Below, one piece after another: positions 62,034-64,000 of a DNA stretch of 64,000 nt. Positions within the stretch are counted from its first letter, which is position 1, and every line of letters starts with the position of its first letter. A model generated the notes under the pieces. It was given only the letters and a program-made list of their open reading frames with translations. It searched no databases and was not told where the DNA came from. The stretch lies in contig JAOAUC010000078.1 of the NCBI GenBank assembly GCA_030157785.1, positions 1-64,000 of the forward strand, in the 5' to 3' direction. This DNA comes from Zoogloea oleivorans (GTDB taxonomy: Bacteria > Pseudomonadota > Gammaproteobacteria > Burkholderiales > Rhodocyclaceae). A program made the translations under genes and the position numbers.

Positions 62034-62774
62034 TCAGCGGCGGATCTGCGGGTACTTGGGGAGGTTCTTGGTCATCAGCTTCCAGGCCACGCCGAACACG
62101 TCGTCCCCCCGCGACACGGCCTTGCGCGGCAGGGTAAGGAGGTCGTCCTCGGGCGTGGCGGCGGCGCGCACGCAGGTGGTGCCGGTGACATAGCCGGCCG
62201 CAGCGGCGGCCTTTACAGCGCGAATGTCGTGGCTGCCATACGGGTAGCAAAAGTGATCGACGCTCTTGCCCAGAATGTCTTCCAGCGCGGCCTTGCTGTC
62301 CCGCGCTTCGGCAAGGATGCGGGCGTCGTCGGCCTGGGCGAGGCGCGGATGGGTGACCGTGTGGGAGCCAACGGTGAAGCCGAGATCCTGCACGGCCCGC
62401 AACTGGGCGGCGTTCATCAGCGACGCGGGCTCGAGGCCGTCCGGGGCGACCCACGACGAAGTCTTGCCGACCAGACCGCTGACCGCATACACCGTGGCCG
62501 GGTAGCCGTGGGCCTTGAGCACCGGCGCGGCGTTTTCAAGGAAATCCACGTAAGCGTCGTCGAAGGTGAGCACCAGCGGGCGCGGTGGCAGGGGCACTTC
62601 GCCCCGCAGGCCGGCGGCGGCCTCGTCGAGGCTGATGACCCGGTAACCGAGGACTTTGAACAGTTTCATCTGCGCCCGGAAGCGCGGCAGATGGCAGTAC
62701 AGCGCACCATGCGCCTTGACCCGGCCGGGAAAATCGCCGACCCGGTGGTACATCAGAATCTGGACCTGCTTCAT
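62034..62774 (-). CDS. polysaccharide deacetylase family protein
   Basis: This 246-residue NodB-type carbohydrate esterase has ILMYHRVGD near the start, the metal/catalytic LTFDDAY (Asp-Asp), SHTVTHPRL (HxxxH) and a later CYPYGSHD. It would remove acetyl groups from an extracellular or lipid-linked polysaccharide. No signal peptide is visible. It overlaps the upstream glycosyltransferase by four bases, so the two are in one polysaccharide-biosynthesis operon read on the minus strand. Confidence 0.9.
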   Translation of the reverse strand: MKQVQILMYHRVGDFPGRVKAHGALYCHLPRFRAQMKLFKVLGYRVISLDEAAAGLRGEVPLPPRPLVLTFDDAYVDFLENAAPVLKAHGYPATVYAVSGLVGKTSSWVAPDGLEPASLMNAAQLRAVQDLGFTVGSHTVTHPRLAQADDARILAEARDSKAALEDILGKSVDHFCYPYGSHDIRAVKAAAAAGYVTGTTCVRAAATPEDDLLTLPRKAVSRGDDVFGVAWKLMTKNLPKYPQIRR

Positions 62775-63841
62775 CGGGAATGGGCCTCCAGGGCCTGTCG
62801 ATAAACCGCCAGCGTCTTGCCAAGCATGGCGTCGAGGGTAAATCCGTCTTCGAAACGGGTCCGGGCACGGGCGCCGCAGTCATGGCGCAGGGCGGGGTCG
62901 GCCAGCAGGGTGTCGATGGCCGCGGCCAGTGTCGGCGGGTCGTCGGGCGGCACCAGGAAGCCGTTGTCGCCCTCCTTCACTACCTCGCCGGTGCCACCGA
63001 CCCAACTGGCCACAATCGGCAGCGAGAAAGCCGAGGCCTCGAGCAGCGCCAGCGACAAGGCCTCGCGGCGCGACGGCGCCACAAACAGGTCGGCGGCGCC
63101 CAGCAGGGCCGGCACATCTTCACGCAAGCCGAGGAATCGGACCCGCCCGGCGAGCCCGAGTTCCGTCGCCAGTGCCTCCATGCGCACGCCCAGCTCGCTG
63201 CTCTTGTCACCGGCCAGAGCGAGGGTCCACGGCCGGGCCTGGAGGGTGGCCATGGCCTGCAGCAGGGTGTCGTGGCCCTTGGCGTGGATGAAGCGGGCCG
63301 CCATCAGCAGGCAGGGCTCGTCCCCCAGGCCGAGTTCGCGGCGAACCGCCGCGCGGCTGGCGTGGGGCTGGGCGGCGATGTCGGGGATGCCGTTGTGCAC
63401 CACCTGGATGCGCTCGGCCGCGTAGCCGCGACCGCGCAGGAAGGTCTGCACCGCGTCAGCCACCGCAATGATGCGGTCGGCCCGGCCGAAGTGCTTGCCG
63501 GCATTGGTGGAATGGGCGGTGGCCACGTTGGCGACACCGGCCAGTTTGCCGCCCAGGCCCGCGTAATACGCACCTCGGGTCAGGTGGCCGTGGATCAGGT
63601 CGGCCTTTTCGCGGCGGGCCAGGCTGGCCAGCTTCCAGACGGACGGCAGGTCAATCAGGCCGTGCAGCGGAATGTGCTGATGGCGCAGGCCGGCGGCCTT
63701 CACCTGGTCGCCCAGCCAGCCGTCCAGCGGCCCGGCGAAGACCGGCTCGTGGCCGCGTTCGCGCAGGCCTTCCATGAGTTGCAGCGCGTGGCGTTCGGCT
63801 CCGCCGCTGTCGTGGCTGTGCAGCACCATCAAAATCTTCAT
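62771..63841 (-). CDS. glycosyltransferase family 4-like protein
   Basis: This 356-residue GT-B glycosyltransferase has the N-terminal HSHDSGGAERHALQLMEGLRERGHEPVF and the C-terminal nucleotide-sugar site (AADLFVAPSRREALSLALLEASAFSLPIVASWVGGTGEVV), the E-x7-E of family 4. Acceptor unknown; in context it acts on a lipopolysaccharide or capsule. Start and stop overlap neighbouring genes by four bases each. Confidence 0.9.
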   Translation of the reverse strand: MKILMVLHSHDSGGAERHALQLMEGLRERGHEPVFAGPLDGWLGDQVKAAGLRHQHIPLHGLIDLPSVWKLASLARREKADLIHGHLTRGAYYAGLGGKLAGVANVATAHSTNAGKHFGRADRIIAVADAVQTFLRGRGYAAERIQVVHNGIPDIAAQPHASRAAVRRELGLGDEPCLLMAARFIHAKGHDTLLQAMATLQARPWTLALAGDKSSELGVRMEALATELGLAGRVRFLGLREDVPALLGAADLFVAPSRREALSLALLEASAFSLPIVASWVGGTGEVVKEGDNGFLVPPDDPPTLAAAIDTLLADPALRHDCGARARTRFEDGFTLDAMLGKTLAVYRQALEAHSR

Positions 63842-64000
63842 CGGCGTGCCTCCAGCACCTGGCGATAGACCTGCAGGTTGCCGTCCACCATCGCATCAAT
63901 CGAAAACTCGGCGAGGATACGTGCCCGCCCGGCCGCACCGTAGCGCCGGCGCAGTTCGGCATCGCCGGCGAGGCGGCCCACCGCAGCCCCCAGCGCGGCC
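63838..64000 (-). CDS. second glycosyltransferase, C-terminal part only (cut by window edge)
   Basis: The frame reads about 54 codons to a stop at 63838-63840: GRLAGDAELRRRYGAAGRA, then RILAEFSIDAMVDG and NLQVYRQVLEARR. This is the typical last helix of a GT4-type enzyme, closely parallel to the end of the next gene (YRQALEAHSR). The start lies beyond position 64000. The stop overlaps the downstream start by four bases. Confidence 0.7.
   Translation of the reverse strand, partial: AALGAAVGRLAGDAELRRRYGAAGRARILAEFSIDAMVDGNLQVYRQVLEARR

Overview
The window is a high-GC chromosomal stretch with tightly packed genes, four-base start/stop overlaps and proteobacterial gene families throughout. Genes for heme d1 and nitrite/NO metabolism (nirJ, nirN, a Dnr-like Crp/Fnr regulator, NnrS, DUF2249) sit beside creA, rdgC, bluB, srkA and dbpA. 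This suggests a denitrifying betaproteobacterium, perhaps of the Rhodocyclales; that placement is inference from gene content only. I see no rRNA, tRNA, phage, insertion sequence or CRISPR array.

Region 1 (1-23.6 kb) is an adhesin/secretion locus. A 7TMR-DISM histidine kinase and an OmpR-type response regulator (minus strand) diverge from a type I secretion operon: two PrtD-like ABC ATPases in tandem, an HlyD-type adaptor and a TolC-type outer membrane protein. A 13.5 kb gene follows, for a ~4,495-residue DUF4347 protein with many Ig/cadherin-like modules, a C-type-lectin-like domain and a Gly/Thr-rich repeat zone, and then a small lipoprotein. The kinase, secretion and adhesin promoters share a GTCAGGAAA element at exactly the same distance from a TAnnTT -10-like hexamer. 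This suggests one regulon, probably driven by the adjacent two-component system.

Region 2 (23.6-31.7 kb) holds a NERD/UvrD-like helicase, creA, nirJ, nirN, a DUF2249 gene, a Dnr-like regulator and nnrS. FNR/DNR-type boxes precede nirJ and the DUF2249 gene.

Region 3 (31.8-46.7 kb) holds a PAS-GGDEF-EAL protein, a TerC-family protein with srkA, a HAD protein, fabI, a two-gene iron-sulfur/molybdopterin oxidoreductase with a structured leader, rdgC, bluB, dbpA and a membrane J-like protein. Two REP-like inverted repeats of one family lie at 27.1 and 44.2 kb.

Region 4 (46.7-50.8 kb) is a second 7TMR-DISM kinase/OmpR regulator pair followed by an orphan regulator with a degenerate receiver. The kinase gene and the orphan gene share a GGTGAG direct repeat upstream.

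Region 5 (50.8-64 kb) holds small hypothetical genes, a five-gene tlpA/adaptor/permease/ATPase/yccF operon, a DUF4197 gene, a glutamate-dehydrogenase-family gene whose ribosome site lies in a perfect inverted repeat, a TetR/HPP pair, a ZntB-like transporter, a cysteine-peptidase-like protein with a secreted partner, and the end of a polysaccharide (deacetylase/glycosyltransferase) operon cut by the window edge.
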